Assembly: GCA_014584465.1 (NCBI GenBank)
Contig: JACTMU010000088.1
Location: 1 to 64,000 of the forward strand
DNA length: 64,000 nucleotides
From: Pseudomonadota bacterium
GTDB lineage: Bacteria > Bdellovibrionota > Bdellovibrionia > Bdellovibrionales > JACTMU01
Direction: 5' to 3'
Part shown: positions 9,284-18,522 of the stretch, piece by piece
Layout of the letters: each line of letters begins with the position of its first letter
How positions within the stretch are numbered: position 1 is the stretch's first letter
Program-made: the position numbers and the translations under genes
The notes under the pieces: generated by a model
What the model was told of the DNA's origin: nothing
What the model saw: only the letters and a program-made list of their open reading frames with translations
Databases searched by the model: none

Positions 9284-10795
9284 ATGATGAAAGTTCGTTT
9301 ACGTACAAATCTACATACAGTTCTAGCTCTGCTTCTATCGACCGTGTTGCTTTCTTTTACAGGTTGTCATACGAACGTGGGTGGTGACCTCAGACCGACC
9401 GAAGATTCTTCGTTTCTAGGTGCTGCGCTTGGAGCTTCATCTCAAGAGAGTGACTCCACCAAACCCTATCTCCCTAAGAGCTGGTTTCTCACGGACTCAT
9501 CGACTGCACCACTGTCGGATCCCTTTCCCTATGAGCCCACTCCCCAAGATCCTGACGCACTTGAAAAAGAGAAGGCGCTTCAATTGGAGCGAGGGATCGA
9601 GGAACTTTTTCGATCGCAAAGAATGTCCCTAGAGAATATCAACCTCTCCAAGACAAACGTGGGAACCTCTGATTCCCAAGGGGACAAACCGAAGGATTGG
9701 GTTCCATGGCGCCTGGTGACGGTCATTGGCGAGCTCGGACTCTCCGCAAAGGGGCTCCTTGGGATTCTGGCCTTTCAAGGATCTCCTGCGGTGGCCGTCT
9801 ACTGGGACAAAAAGGAGCAAAGAGCTTTCGCTCCAACCGGGCACAATGAACAGGCAGATTTTAGCCAGGACGCATCCACCTTCGCTCTTACAAGCGATAT
9901 GCAAAAGGAAGATATCCAACAAGGTCTTGTCCCTTTGATGGATGGATTGATGGCCTCAGGAAGGATCTCAGATCGAGAGACTTTGGAGAAAAACCTCCTT
10001 GATTCCGTCATGGAGTTTCAGTCGGCCATGTACGATGTCATGGCCAGCCAACGAAACGTTTGGTATGTTTCAAGATTCCGCCTGAATCTCTCAGTGAGCG
10101 CTTCAGGGGTGGTTTCACAAGGAATGTCCGCTGGCGGAGAACTTCGGGTTCGACTTGAGTGGCACCGTGCACAGAAGGTCGCCTCTCCCTCCCGCGGCAG
10201 GGATCTCGCCCATGTCAAAAAGAGTGAAAAGCTGGTTGCATTCATTCAAAGTCTCACCTTGGATCTTGAGTCCCTCGCCATCTCCAACAGTGAGAGTTCC
10301 AAATTCGAAGCGGAACAGTTTCGAATCGGCCTTGGTCTCTCTGTCGGCGGTGATTTTGGTGTTGTTAAGGGCGAAGCCAAGGTCGTAGGCCACATCTACT
10401 TCAAACGTGGCGCAAAGAACTTTGCTCCAACCACGGTCGACTCTTTGTCGTCTGATGAACCCCTCTACTTGATTACCGATGGAAAATTGAATCAAAATGA
10501 GATGATGTCGCTTCATCGCGGCAGCAGCGAGGTGAGCCGCTCGGATCGAAATGGAGACGGGATCATCGATGAGATCGTCTACAAGCTCGATCGAAAAGTG
10601 TTTCGAAAAGGTTTGATCTTCGCTGGAAAGATGGGGGGCTTTTTTGGAAAGCAGGCCCACAAAGTTTCAGATGCAAAGTGGGGAGTAAGCAAGATCAAGA
10701 TCGACTTTGATCTCTCTGTGGGTGGTGATCTAGGCATTGTGACCCTCACGGGGCTTGTGGCCTCTCAAGTTGAATTTGTGAATAAGAGCTTCTAA
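9284..10795 (+). CDS. Large lipoprotein with beta-rich repeats, unknown function
   Basis: This 503-residue protein begins with a lipoprotein signal (lipobox FTGC, cysteine near residue 28). After a polar linker it has a segment with W-x(3)-R-L-V and GLSAKGLLG that resembles its smaller neighbours. It then has alternating hydrophobic strands with a recurring LSVGGD motif: FRIGLGLSVGGDFGVVKG near residue 345 and IDFDLSVGGDLGIVTL near the C-terminus, with a related strand at LSVSASGVVSQG. A DRNGDGIIDE segment looks like a calcium-binding EF-hand or dockerin-type loop. The repeated strands suggest a beta structure at the outer membrane. I cannot name a family. It is the middle gene of three exported-protein genes. 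Confidence 0.75.
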   Translation: MMKVRLRTNLHTVLALLLSTVLLSFTGCHTNVGGDLRPTEDSSFLGAALGASSQESDSTKPYLPKSWFLTDSSTAPLSDPFPYEPTPQDPDALEKEKALQLERGIEELFRSQRMSLENINLSKTNVGTSDSQGDKPKDWVPWRLVTVIGELGLSAKGLLGILAFQGSPAVAVYWDKKEQRAFAPTGHNEQADFSQDASTFALTSDMQKEDIQQGLVPLMDGLMASGRISDRETLEKNLLDSVMEFQSAMYDVMASQRNVWYVSRFRLNLSVSASGVVSQGMSAGGELRVRLEWHRAQKVASPSRGRDLAHVKKSEKLVAFIQSLTLDLESLAISNSESSKFEAEQFRIGLGLSVGGDFGVVKGEAKVVGHIYFKRGAKNFAPTTVDSLSSDEPLYLITDGKLNQNEMMSLHRGSSEVSRSDRNGDGIIDEIVYKLDRKVFRKGLIFAGKMGGFFGKQAHKVSDAKWGVSKIKIDFDLSVGGDLGIVTLTGLVASQVEFVNKSF

Positions 10796-10817
10796 TTACA
10801 ATAAAGGAGATGAGATC

Positions 10818-11159
10818 ATGAAAAATCTATTTCTCACATCACTCTTTGCGCTCTCTATGGGTTGGTTCTCCTTTGCACAGGCCGAAATCATCCCTGAACT
10901 GCGTGACTTTATAAGCGGCGAAATCGAAACCATCTCTCAGGCCATCAATGACTCTTCGGGTAATGGCGGAGAGGCCTCCTCTGATGAAGTCGCCAATGGC
11001 GATCAAGACCAGGAGATGATGTTTTTTCGACGATTTCTGATCCGGATTCGCGCTATGGTCGGCTTTGACCAACAGTTCGGAAAAATTCAGGTCCTCCCTG
11101 AGGTTGAGCTTGTCTGGCAACGGGACTTCAAGGAGGGTTGGTCCGGGTACAAACCCTAG
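10818..11159 (+). CDS. Small secreted protein of unknown function
   Basis: This is a 113-residue protein with a standard signal peptide ending FAQA at about residue 22. An acidic linker follows, then a compact C-terminal region with FFRRFLIRIR, a glycine and LPEVELVWQRD. This resembles the end of the lipoprotein two genes upstream. AAAGGAG lies about nine bases before the ATG. It is the last gene of the plus-strand run from phoB and is followed by a hairpin terminator. Function unknown. Confidence 0.7.
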   Translation: MKNLFLTSLFALSMGWFSFAQAEIIPELRDFISGEIETISQAINDSSGNGGEASSDEVANGDQDQEMMFFRRFLIRIRAMVGFDQQFGKIQVLPEVELVWQRDFKEGWSGYKP

Positions 11160-11190
11160 ACCAATCTGTTTTATCAGCTGCCGATTTTCA

Positions 11191-11219
11191 TGCTGCTGTC
11201 GAGACCTGAGACAGCAGCA
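11191..11219. terminator. Hairpin terminator between convergent genes
   Basis: TGCTGCTGTC and GACAGCAGCA form a perfect 10-bp stem around a nine-base loop. It lies between the end of the plus-strand exported-protein operon and the end of the minus-strand surface lipoprotein. A weak T-rich run (ATTTCTT) follows on the plus strand only, so it may stop plus-strand transcripts best. Confidence 0.7.
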
Positions 11220-11224
11220 ATTTC

Positions 11225-14200
11225 TTACTTGATCTTTTCAATCGCAAAATAAGTCTTGTTCGATCCAAAGTCTAAGTTTTTGGCCGCTCCGTTGGAATGA
11301 AGAACATACATTTCAACGTAGTCGTTCGCGCTCAATTGCACAAGATCACTCATTGAAGTGTTCGACGACGCTGTTGATGCCGTATTGTTGACTCCGGACG
11401 AATGGATAGCTCCGTTGACATAAATTGCAACCTCCAAGCCGTCTCCTACTGCTGGGGCGAGTATTCTAGCTGCCGCTGAAACCCTATAGATTCCTGCTTG
11501 TGTCGCTGTATAACGATAGTTCGTTGTGGAATCAAACTCAGACTTTAAATCGAAAGTCTCAGCATTGAGTTGCACCTTTGTGTAGGTCAAACTCGGTATG
11601 CTTTGAGTCGATGTATTTCGATAAGCTCTTGCCGCCGTGGGACCCGAACAGATCCAACGACCGTTGGTGTTGTCCCAAGACATTGTTTCACCTTCGGCGC
11701 AAGCCACCGCATTGGGTTTGTACTGAAAGTATCCTCCAGCTGCATCCATCGTCAAATCACCCCACAAGGTCATCCCGTTGCCATTGAGGAGCATTCTTGG
11801 AGTGTTCGTACCTCCAGCATAGTGAGAAAAAGCAATCTCAGACTCAGTGTCCACGGTCGTCCATTGAGTGGCAATGACACCCACATCACCCTGGATCGTT
11901 CCGGAACTGTTCTCCAACATGAACTCAATCTTGCCGCCAAGTCCAGATACACCATTCCCATCACTCTTGGTGTGGACCACCTGAAGAATTGTCTGCCATC
12001 CAGCATTGGTGTCATCGCTGGTCATGCGCGCAACTGTGCTTGCCGAAGACCCTGGCGCATTTCCGCTGACATCAAGCCGCGCAGAAACGGGCGCCGCAAC
12101 ACCTAAACCAATGGTTCCCGTATCAGTAACACGAAAGGTCTCGGAACCGTTGTCTTGAATCAAAAAATCATTGGTCGAGGTAAGATTGAAAGTGACGTCA
12201 GTTGTGTCAACCGTCACCGAAGATCCACCATCATAGGCTGTATCCATCGAAGTTGCAGGTGCGTTGCTCGTACAACTTACCGTACTTCCATCACTTGTAC
12301 ACCACTTTGTGGCTGTCAATGTTCCCACTTTAGGATCCGACTCTGTGGTCACTGGTGCGTTGCTCGTACAACTCACCGTACTTCCATCACTTGTACACCA
12401 CTTTGTGGCTGTCAATGTTCCCACTTTAGGATCCGACTCTGAAGTCACAGGTGCGTTGCTTGTACAATTCACACTCGTTCCATCAGTGGTACACCACTTT
12501 GTGGCTGTCAATGTGCCTACCTGAGGATCACTCTCAGTGGCAGGTGTTGAACAGATCCATCGGCTGTTGGTGTTGTCCCATGAAAGAAGGTCGGCATCAC
12601 TACATGCAGCATTGTTGGGTTTGTAGCCCATGTAAAGACCTACTCCGTTGAGCAGTTCTGAAAAATCGACACCGTCTTTCACCGATGCCGTCACTGTTGG
12701 ATCTGACTCTGAAGTCACAGGTGCATTGGTCGCACAATTCACCGCACTTCCGTCACTTGTACACCACTTCGATGCGGTCAATGTTCCCACTTTAGGATCC
12801 GACTCTGTGGTCACCGGCGCATTGCTTGTACAGTTCACACTCGTTCCATCAGTTGTACACCACTTCGATGCCGTCAATGTCCCGACCTGAGGATCGGACT
12901 CGACACCTGAAGCCGAGGCGCAAACCCATCGGCCATTGATGGAGTCCCATGAGAGAAGTTGTCCCTCGGAGCAAGCCGCATTGTTGGGTTTGTAAGCCAG
13001 ATAGAGGCCTACGCCGTTGAGAAGTTCCGAGACGTCAACACCATCCTTAACGGAAGCGGTTACGGTCGGATCTGATTCCGAAGTTACTGGAGCATTGGTC
13101 GTACAGTTCACGCTGGTTCCATCTGTTGTACACCACTTTGAGGCCGTCAACGTTCCGACCTGCGGGTCCGATTCTGATGTCAAATATCCTGCTGAAGCGT
13201 GATTCCCCCAACCCGACACTGTATTGAGTGTCGTCTTATCCGCTGCGCTCATAAAACCATCAGCTCCAGTTGTGGCTGCCGTATGGGAATGTCCACTGTC
13301 GGACTTATTGTAGAAGTAATCATATTCACTTCGGTTGATCAAACCACCCGTGACACCAACTCCGCTGGCCATAGGAATATTGAGCGTGTGTGCGTTACCA
13401 GCAGAACTCCATGCTGGAGCAGTGCCGGACGATCCAACCGCAAGAGTTTGAGTCGATCCCGTCTGACCGCCTAGAGAAGTTATCCCACCACCACCGCCAC
13501 TACCGGTGTTGTCTGCTCCAGGCACCCATTTCCCGCTTTGGTATTTCAAGACCTGCCCATCACTTGGTGTTGCAGAGATCTCAACATCTGACATGTCATT
13601 AAGTTCATAATCATTTGCTTGTGGCACTACAACCCCAGTTCGTCCATTGAAACTTGTAACACCTCCTGCATTTTGAACTCGCTCCCAGCCATTGGTTCCA
13701 AAGATGATCCAATCACCCGACAACCACGTAGTCGTTCCATCAACGGATGTGCTCCCTGCATTGGACACAACATAGAAATCACCAGGTGAAGGAACTTCGT
13801 CTGCCAGATAGGAACTTCCATCTCGAAGTGCAGGCAAATTCGAAGAGGCGTCCCAACTTCCAAGATAAGTCAATCCATCAAAATCCGTAGCCACCCATTT
13901 CTTTAGATTTGCATTGTACCTCATGATTTGTCCGTGACCGGCACCCATTTGAGGAAGCTCAATGGTCACCTGAGTAGGACTCGTTGTCGCATTGGCCGAA
14001 CCTACAAGAAAGTTGTAGGTCTCCCCAACAACTAAGGAGACAGCATCAACCAGAGTAGCTCTTAACTCTACTGGAGTTTGGACTTGAATTTGAAATCTTG
14101 CATCAGAACCTTGAATCTTCACCTCTTTCACATGTTCGAGATTTTTTCCACTAAATGTGAGATTGACACCATCAAAGGAAATACCTTCGACGACAGGTTC

Positions 14201-14332
14201 CGGATATTTGATTTCATTTTGAATAGAACAAGAGGTCAACGTTAGTATTGGAGACATCATCAGGATGAGTCCAAAGATTTCCCCCGTCCACTCTATGGGT
14301 ATTCGTGAAGTTCTTTCTCTCGATACGTTCAT
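11225..14332 (-). CDS. Tail-fibre-like repeat surface lipoprotein with C1q-like C-terminus
   Basis: This 1035-residue protein is probably a cell-surface adhesin. The N-terminus is a long signal with the lipobox LTSC (cysteine about 35). An IPT/TIG-like beta domain follows (about 43-130), then short tail-fibre-style segments (for example GAGHGQIMRYN and VTSFNGRTGVV). About residues 385-690 hold six copies of a roughly 32-residue module beginning ESDPxVGTLT and containing W-C-T-x-D-G-x(3)-V-x-C, interleaved with YKPN-AC-W-RWxC modules. A last YKPN module leads to a C-terminal beta-jellyroll (about 905-1035) that looks like C1q/TNF. The cysteine pairs could form small disulfide loops. GGGAGAG precedes the ATG, with a good promoter about 150 bases upstream. 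The ligand is unknown. Confidence 0.85.
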   Translation of the reverse strand: MNVSRERTSRIPIEWTGEIFGLILMMSPILTLTSCSIQNEIKYPEPVVEGISFDGVNLTFSGKNLEHVKEVKIQGSDARFQIQVQTPVELRATLVDAVSLVVGETYNFLVGSANATTSPTQVTIELPQMGAGHGQIMRYNANLKKWVATDFDGLTYLGSWDASSNLPALRDGSSYLADEVPSPGDFYVVSNAGSTSVDGTTTWLSGDWIIFGTNGWERVQNAGGVTSFNGRTGVVVPQANDYELNDMSDVEISATPSDGQVLKYQSGKWVPGADNTGSGGGGGITSLGGQTGSTQTLAVGSSGTAPAWSSAGNAHTLNIPMASGVGVTGGLINRSEYDYFYNKSDSGHSHTAATTGADGFMSAADKTTLNTVSGWGNHASAGYLTSESDPQVGTLTASKWCTTDGTSVNCTTNAPVTSESDPTVTASVKDGVDVSELLNGVGLYLAYKPNNAACSEGQLLSWDSINGRWVCASASGVESDPQVGTLTASKWCTTDGTSVNCTSNAPVTTESDPKVGTLTASKWCTSDGSAVNCATNAPVTSESDPTVTASVKDGVDFSELLNGVGLYMGYKPNNAACSDADLLSWDNTNSRWICSTPATESDPQVGTLTATKWCTTDGTSVNCTSNAPVTSESDPKVGTLTATKWCTSDGSTVSCTSNAPVTTESDPKVGTLTATKWCTSDGSTVSCTSNAPATSMDTAYDGGSSVTVDTTDVTFNLTSTNDFLIQDNGSETFRVTDTGTIGLGVAAPVSARLDVSGNAPGSSASTVARMTSDDTNAGWQTILQVVHTKSDGNGVSGLGGKIEFMLENSSGTIQGDVGVIATQWTTVDTESEIAFSHYAGGTNTPRMLLNGNGMTLWGDLTMDAAGGYFQYKPNAVACAEGETMSWDNTNGRWICSGPTAARAYRNTSTQSIPSLTYTKVQLNAETFDLKSEFDSTTNYRYTATQAGIYRVSAAARILAPAVGDGLEVAIYVNGAIHSSGVNNTASTASSNTSMSDLVQLSANDYVEMYVLHSNGAAKNLDFGSNKTYFAIEKIK
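12252..13180 (-). repeat. Tandem ~96-bp repeats inside the surface lipoprotein gene
   Basis: Copies of a 96-base unit encode the ESDPxVGTL module. The two copies at roughly 12253-12348 and 12349-12444 are nearly identical at DNA level. The third (to about 12540) is more diverged, and further copies near 12700-12900 and 13090-13180 are separated by longer YKPN modules. Near-identity of neighbouring copies suggests recent duplication and the potential for copy-number change by slippage or recombination. Confidence 0.85.
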
Positions 14333-14660
14333 TTTTTACTCTCCCATCAGAAACGTGCCTTACGAATTAATTAGCGTCTGCATTTCTCGCTCAGATGCTT
14401 GATTCCGATCTTGATGAACTCTATCGATGACTCTTTGATGCGTTACACGTCGCCTTTTTTCGCTTATTAATTAAAATCTATTCTATCAAGAATGATGGTG
14501 CTTTCAATGAAAATCAAGACTTGATCTCACTATGAAACAACAATCGATCAAAACATCATAGTCATTTGGAATGCACCTTTCTCAATTGCGCGAAATCAGT
14601 CGTAAGTGATTCAAAATGGTGCAGTTACAACTTCAGTGACTCTTCAGATATTAATTAACA
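14333..14660. other. AT-rich intergenic region upstream of the surface lipoprotein gene
   Basis: No coding sequence is supported here. It holds a minus-strand promoter (14480-14507) and about 140 bases of predicted leader for the surface lipoprotein gene. Several TTAATTAA-type AT-rich stretches are present (near 14370, 14466 and 14652). I see no convincing RNA structure. Confidence 0.5.
14480..14507 (-). promoter_or_regulatory. Sigma-70-type promoter for the surface lipoprotein gene
   Basis: Read on the minus strand, TTGAAA (14502-14507) and TAGAAT (14480-14485) are separated by 16 bases. Each matches the consensus at five of six positions. Transcription would start near 14473, leaving a leader of about 140 bases before the ATG at 14332. 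Confidence 0.6.
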
Positions 14661-14993
14661 TTAATACAGAGGAGCTGAATTCTTTGGAAGAAAATTGCAA
14701 TTCTTATCAAACATCATCTGAGTGTTTCTGTTGTAAGACCTCTCCCCTTTGCCATTGTCAAAATCGACTTGCACAAATCGGGCTTGAACAATGTATCCAA
14801 ATCCATCAACCTCTTCAGGTCTGGAGATCTTGATGTCATTGACCTCTGAAATCATGAAGTGTTCTCTTGGAAGTTGCTTCAAAATCCGTTCAGTCTCCTC
14901 AGAGATCTCAACGGTTTCGCAAGTGGCCAATGCAGATGAACCCAATGTTAGATTGACGATTGTCAAAGTCAAAAGCATTAAAAGATTTTTCAT
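14661..14993 (-). CDS. Small secreted protein of unknown function
   Basis: This 110-residue protein has a signal peptide ending ALA at about residue 23. The mature part has two cysteines, one just after the cleavage site (TCETVEI) and one near the C-terminus (DKNCNFLP), which could pair in the periplasm. I recognise no family. It is read in the same direction as the surface lipoprotein gene 330 bases downstream but is separated from it by a promoter, so it is probably a separate unit. Confidence 0.65.
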   Translation of the reverse strand: MKNLLMLLTLTIVNLTLGSSALATCETVEISEETERILKQLPREHFMISEVNDIKISRPEEVDGFGYIVQARFVQVDFDNGKGERSYNRNTQMMFDKNCNFLPKNSAPLY

Positions 14994-15029
14994 AAATCCA
15001 GTCTCCCTTTGCGAAATAAAATCGATGGC

Positions 15030-15221
15030 TTAGATAAGCTCTAGTCCACGAATTTTGAGGTCATGTTCTAAATGTTCATTGATCATCTTAGATTGATAGA
15101 AATAGAGAAAACAGGTAGGTTCAGTACTTCCATCTAATACAAGACTCATGCCACCATCAACTGAACCCAATTCAAACTCATTGAATCTGAGTGAATCAAT
15201 ATGAGATTGGATCGCTTGCAC
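15030..15221 (-). CDS. Short hypothetical protein, possibly a gene remnant
   Basis: This is a 63-codon frame starting at GTG (15221) and ending in DLKIRGLELI. The composition looks protein-like (SVDGGMSLVLDGS, then CFLYFYQSK), but there is no clear ribosome site, and an in-frame stop lies just upstream. It lies between the PilB-like ATPase gene and a small secreted-protein gene on the same strand. It could be a small cytosolic protein or the tail of a lost gene. Confidence 0.4.
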   Translation of the reverse strand: MQAIQSHIDSLRFNEFELGSVDGGMSLVLDGSTEPTCFLYFYQSKMINEHLEHDLKIRGLELI

Positions 15222-15277
15222 CCATCGTGAACTCTCTCAACTGTCAAAACAGTTGACAAAAATCTGATTTTTTAGCT

Positions 15278-16993
15278 TTATGCTGTAACTCGCAAGACCT
15301 CTTCTAAGGTGGTCACACCACTGCGCACCTTTCGAATACCATCCTCATACATAGTGCTGTAACCGCTCTTTCTGGCAAGTGGATGAAGTTCATCACTGTT
15401 CTTGTTCTGAGCAATGGCAGCTCGGATCTCAGAGTTGGGTGTAAAGAGTTCAAAGATGGCTGATCGCCCCACAAAGCCTGTTTGGAAACACTTTTCACAC
15501 CCTTTCGGAGTGTAATATTTTCCTTCAAAATCAACGATTTGCTCTTGACCAATAAGACTTTGCCTCTCTTCTTGAGATGCAATATGAGTCTCCTTACAGT
15601 CCGGACAGAGTCGCCGCACGAGTCGTTGGGCAAGCACGCCTTGAAGCGAGGATGACACAAGAAATGGCTCGATGCCCATGTCGATCAATCGGGTGACCGA
15701 CGAGATCGCATCATTGGTATGAAGCGTACTGATGACCAAGTGACCCGTCAGAGCCGCTCGAACCGCAATTTCAGCGGTCTCTCGATCTCGAATTTCTCCT
15801 ATCATGATCACATCAGGATCCTGTCTGAGGATTGTTCGTAATGCCGAAGCAAATGTAAAATCTATTTTTGGATTGACTTGAACTTGATTGATGAGACGAA
15901 ATCGGTATTCGACAGGATCTTCAACCGTGATGATGTTGCGATCGATTGTGTTGAGAAAGTTGAGCATCGAATAAACTGTGGTCGTCTTCCCACTTCCTGT
16001 AGGCCCTGTGACCAGAAAAATGCCATAAGGCTGTCCAAGAATCTTCCTTACATTTTTAGCCATCAATGAAGTAAAGTCTAATGCATCCAGGTTAACTTTG
16101 AGATTGGATTTGTCTAAGATCCTTAGAACAACCTTTTCACCCTTTACGGTGGGCAACGTAGATACCCTAAAATCTACAACCTTGGATCCAAATTGGTGGC
16201 GAAACTGGCCATCTTGTGATTTTCTTTTCTCGGCAATATCCAAGTTGGCCAAGATCTTCAGACGCGAAACAATGGCTGGGTGAATATCGAGAGGAAACTG
16301 ACCGCGTTCCTGAAGTATTCCATCAATTCGTTCCCTGATTCGAAGCACATCTTCGTCAGGTTCTACGTGAATGTCAGATGAACGCATCGTTAGAGCCTGT
16401 TCAATGAGCTTGTTGATGACTGCCTCGACCGATCCCGGTTCCTTTTGACTGTGCTCTGCGCCTTCACCCTGCAAGCGCTCTTTTGTCAAAATAGGACGCT
16501 TCTTGATGATGTTCTGAACCATACTCTCAATCTGAACATTTCCGGCGGAGTATGCCTGATCGATCGCCTGCACAAGATGGGTTTCTGGACTGACAAGAAT
16601 CTCAAAGTCATACTTCAGATAACTTCGAACATGGCCAATGTTGAGTGTATTGAGAGGATCAAACACCAAGAGCTGTAAAACACCATTTTGAAGTGATAGG
16701 GGTAAGATCTTGTGTTCTTTTGCAACCTTGTAGGGAATCTGTTCAAGAGCTTCAGGTGTAGGACGTATCGATTTGGCATCCACAAACTTAACTTCAAACT
16801 GTTGTGCTAAGGCCTTTGCAAGATCATATTCGCTGACGATGCCTTCCGCCACGAGATATTGCCCCAAACGTAATCCCTTGTCCCGTGCCGCCTTGAGAGA
16901 TGCTTCCAGCTCCTTCTCACCAAGAAAGCCCATTTGAATCAACACCTCCCCGATTCGAGCCTTTTCCACTAGTTTTCTGGCTGGTGTAGACAT
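15278..16993 (-). CDS. Type IV pilus assembly / type II secretion ATPase (PilB/GspE family)
   Basis: This hexameric ATPase drives pilus extension or secretion at the inner membrane. The 571-residue product has an N-terminal MshEN-type region (about 10-150), then an ATPase core with Walker A GPTGSGKTTT, an aspartate box, and Walker B-like DPDVIMIGEIRD. A zinc-binding tetracysteine pattern follows (CPDC and later CEKC). The ATG at 16993 is preceded by AAAGGAG eight bases away; a GTG ten codons upstream lies before that ribosome site. No other pilus genes are adjacent, so PilB and GspE cannot be told apart here. Confidence 0.9.
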   Translation of the reverse strand: MSTPARKLVEKARIGEVLIQMGFLGEKELEASLKAARDKGLRLGQYLVAEGIVSEYDLAKALAQQFEVKFVDAKSIRPTPEALEQIPYKVAKEHKILPLSLQNGVLQLLVFDPLNTLNIGHVRSYLKYDFEILVSPETHLVQAIDQAYSAGNVQIESMVQNIIKKRPILTKERLQGEGAEHSQKEPGSVEAVINKLIEQALTMRSSDIHVEPDEDVLRIRERIDGILQERGQFPLDIHPAIVSRLKILANLDIAEKRKSQDGQFRHQFGSKVVDFRVSTLPTVKGEKVVLRILDKSNLKVNLDALDFTSLMAKNVRKILGQPYGIFLVTGPTGSGKTTTVYSMLNFLNTIDRNIITVEDPVEYRFRLINQVQVNPKIDFTFASALRTILRQDPDVIMIGEIRDRETAEIAVRAALTGHLVISTLHTNDAISSVTRLIDMGIEPFLVSSSLQGVLAQRLVRRLCPDCKETHIASQEERQSLIGQEQIVDFEGKYYTPKGCEKCFQTGFVGRSAIFELFTPNSEIRAAIAQNKNSDELHPLARKSGYSTMYEDGIRKVRSGVTTLEEVLRVTA

Positions 16994-17237
16994 CCCGTCA
17001 TCTCCTTTGGTCGAGTTTTGCACTGCGCACCAATCGAAAATCCACTTCGTACAATAGAACAGAACATCTGCCGTGGGGACCCCATCTCAATGGTCCAGTC
17101 TTAGATCACGGCTGTTTGGTTGCACCCTTGCACATTGGACTCATCGGACAAAACACCAAAGGAGTATAGCCACTATCTCCGTTCTTGACGAAGGTCTCTG
17201 TTGCTGTGTCTCTAAAAAATTGGTAGTCTCCTGTACC

Positions 17238-17849
17238 ATGATGGACGAGTCATTTAAGAAACAGTTTTACGGACTTTTGGAGCAGCGAAGATCCATTCGG
17301 AAGTTCAAAAGAGATCCTGTCTCACGCGAGATTGTGGAAAGGATTCTTCATGCTGGAATGCAAGCGCCTTCAGGCAAGAATCGTCAGAACTGGAGATTTT
17401 ACGTCATCGAGGGAGAAAAACGAGACGCCTACTTGAAATACTCTCAGAAGAGTTGGTTGGGGCTAAAAGATAAGCTTGTTGAGCGTCTCAAACCCTCACT
17501 CTATGAGTTTACCGAAAGGTTTTTTTTCACTCTAGGAGATGCTCCAGTCATTGTCTTTTGCTACAGCCTCAACAGTGCAGACGAACGATATTTGACGAGC
17601 ATTGGAAGCGTCTATATGGCTGTGGAGAACATGAACCTTGCGGCGTTCGTTGAGGGTCTGGGGGCTTGCACGATGGGTGCCCCGCTCGAGATCACTGCCG
17701 AAGTTGACCATTTTCTTGGAGTGGATCAACTGAAAGAACATCAGTCTGGTGACCTGCAGCTTCTTTGTGCATTGGTCCTTGGATGGCCTGATCACTCTCC
17801 ACCCAAAGCATCACGACAACTTGAAGGGCGCATCACTTGGCTCTCGTGA
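17238..17849 (+). CDS. Nitroreductase-family FMN oxidoreductase
   Basis: This is a cytosolic flavoprotein of the nitroreductase superfamily, 203 residues. It has the N-terminal FMN-binding signature RRSIRKFK (about residues 17-24), the APSGKNRQNW loop, and the GLGACTMGAP segment late in the fold. The substrate is not predictable. The ATG at 17238 has no ribosome site. A possible promoter (TTGCTG at 17201, 17-base spacer, TAGTCT at 17224-17229) would start transcription within a base or two of it. The 3' end overlaps convergent pgeF by 17 bases. Confidence 0.85.
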   Translation: MMDESFKKQFYGLLEQRRSIRKFKRDPVSREIVERILHAGMQAPSGKNRQNWRFYVIEGEKRDAYLKYSQKSWLGLKDKLVERLKPSLYEFTERFFFTLGDAPVIVFCYSLNSADERYLTSIGSVYMAVENMNLAAFVEGLGACTMGAPLEITAEVDHFLGVDQLKEHQSGDLQLLCALVLGWPDHSPPKASRQLEGRITWLS

Positions 17850-18522
17850 TGAAGCTGATTTGACGACCTGCCTTGGTCCCATCCCTTCGGTAAGAGTGGT
17901 ACCTCTCATTGGTCATCGTATCTTCTTCCTCCACTACAATATGATCCGGAGAAACATCAAACGAGGCAATTTGTCTTATGAGGATTTCTGTTAAGTTGAC
18001 ATAGATCTTTTCCGGATGGGGGTGATCAAGAAACGCCTCTCCCTGACCTTTGTATTTCTCTGAAATTCTGATCAGATTCTCAGCTGCGTCCCGACCCATC
18101 TCGAAATTCTCAACTCGGATGTGCGGGCCAATGGCCACACGAAGATCATGCGCTCTGCGCCCCGAATCTAAGAGTGATTTTAGTGCCTTGGGTACCAGTT
18201 CTTGCTCAACTCCTCTCCAGCCTGCATGAAGAGCTGCAATGACAGGATCCATCGTAGACCAGATAAAAACAGGAATGCAGTCTGCCGTAATGAGCCCAAG
18301 GGCAACACCCTCTTGAACCGTCCAATGACCATCTCCCTCCACAATTTCACCATTTGCACACTCTAGGAATCGATCTCCATGGACTTGTTTGAGAAGTCTA
18401 AGATCGAAATGGGGAAATTGAATTTGAATGGACTCTTTCGATGATTCATGGTTACCAAAAAAACAGAGGATGTTCTCAAAATACCGCTCACGTCCTATTG
18501 TGGATTCTCGAATAAGTCCCAA
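17833..18522 (-). CDS. pgeF: Peptidoglycan editing factor / YfiH-type purine nucleoside phosphorylase-laccase
   Basis: This protein belongs to the YfiH/LACC1 family (Cu/Zn oxidoreductase fold), whose members include the peptidoglycan editing factor that prevents misincorporation of L-Ser. The metal ligands are visible as H48 (QVHGD), C82 (TADC) and H99 (HAGWRG). It is 229 residues, slightly short for the family. The start is TTG with GGAGG four bases upstream, lying inside the end of rluD (28-base overlap). The rluD-pgeF pairing is common in bacteria and supports the call. Confidence 0.88.
   Translation of the reverse strand: MGLIRESTIGRERYFENILCFFGNHESSKESIQIQFPHFDLRLLKQVHGDRFLECANGEIVEGDGHWTVQEGVALGLITADCIPVFIWSTMDPVIAALHAGWRGVEQELVPKALKSLLDSGRRAHDLRVAIGPHIRVENFEMGRDAAENLIRISEKYKGQGEAFLDHPHPEKIYVNLTEILIRQIASFDVSPDHIVVEEEDTMTNERYHSYRRDGTKAGRQISFITRAK

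Noticed and set aside
11570-13602. Several plus-strand frames within the surface lipoprotein gene
   Set aside because: They mirror the repeat structure on the opposite strand and have no independent signals.
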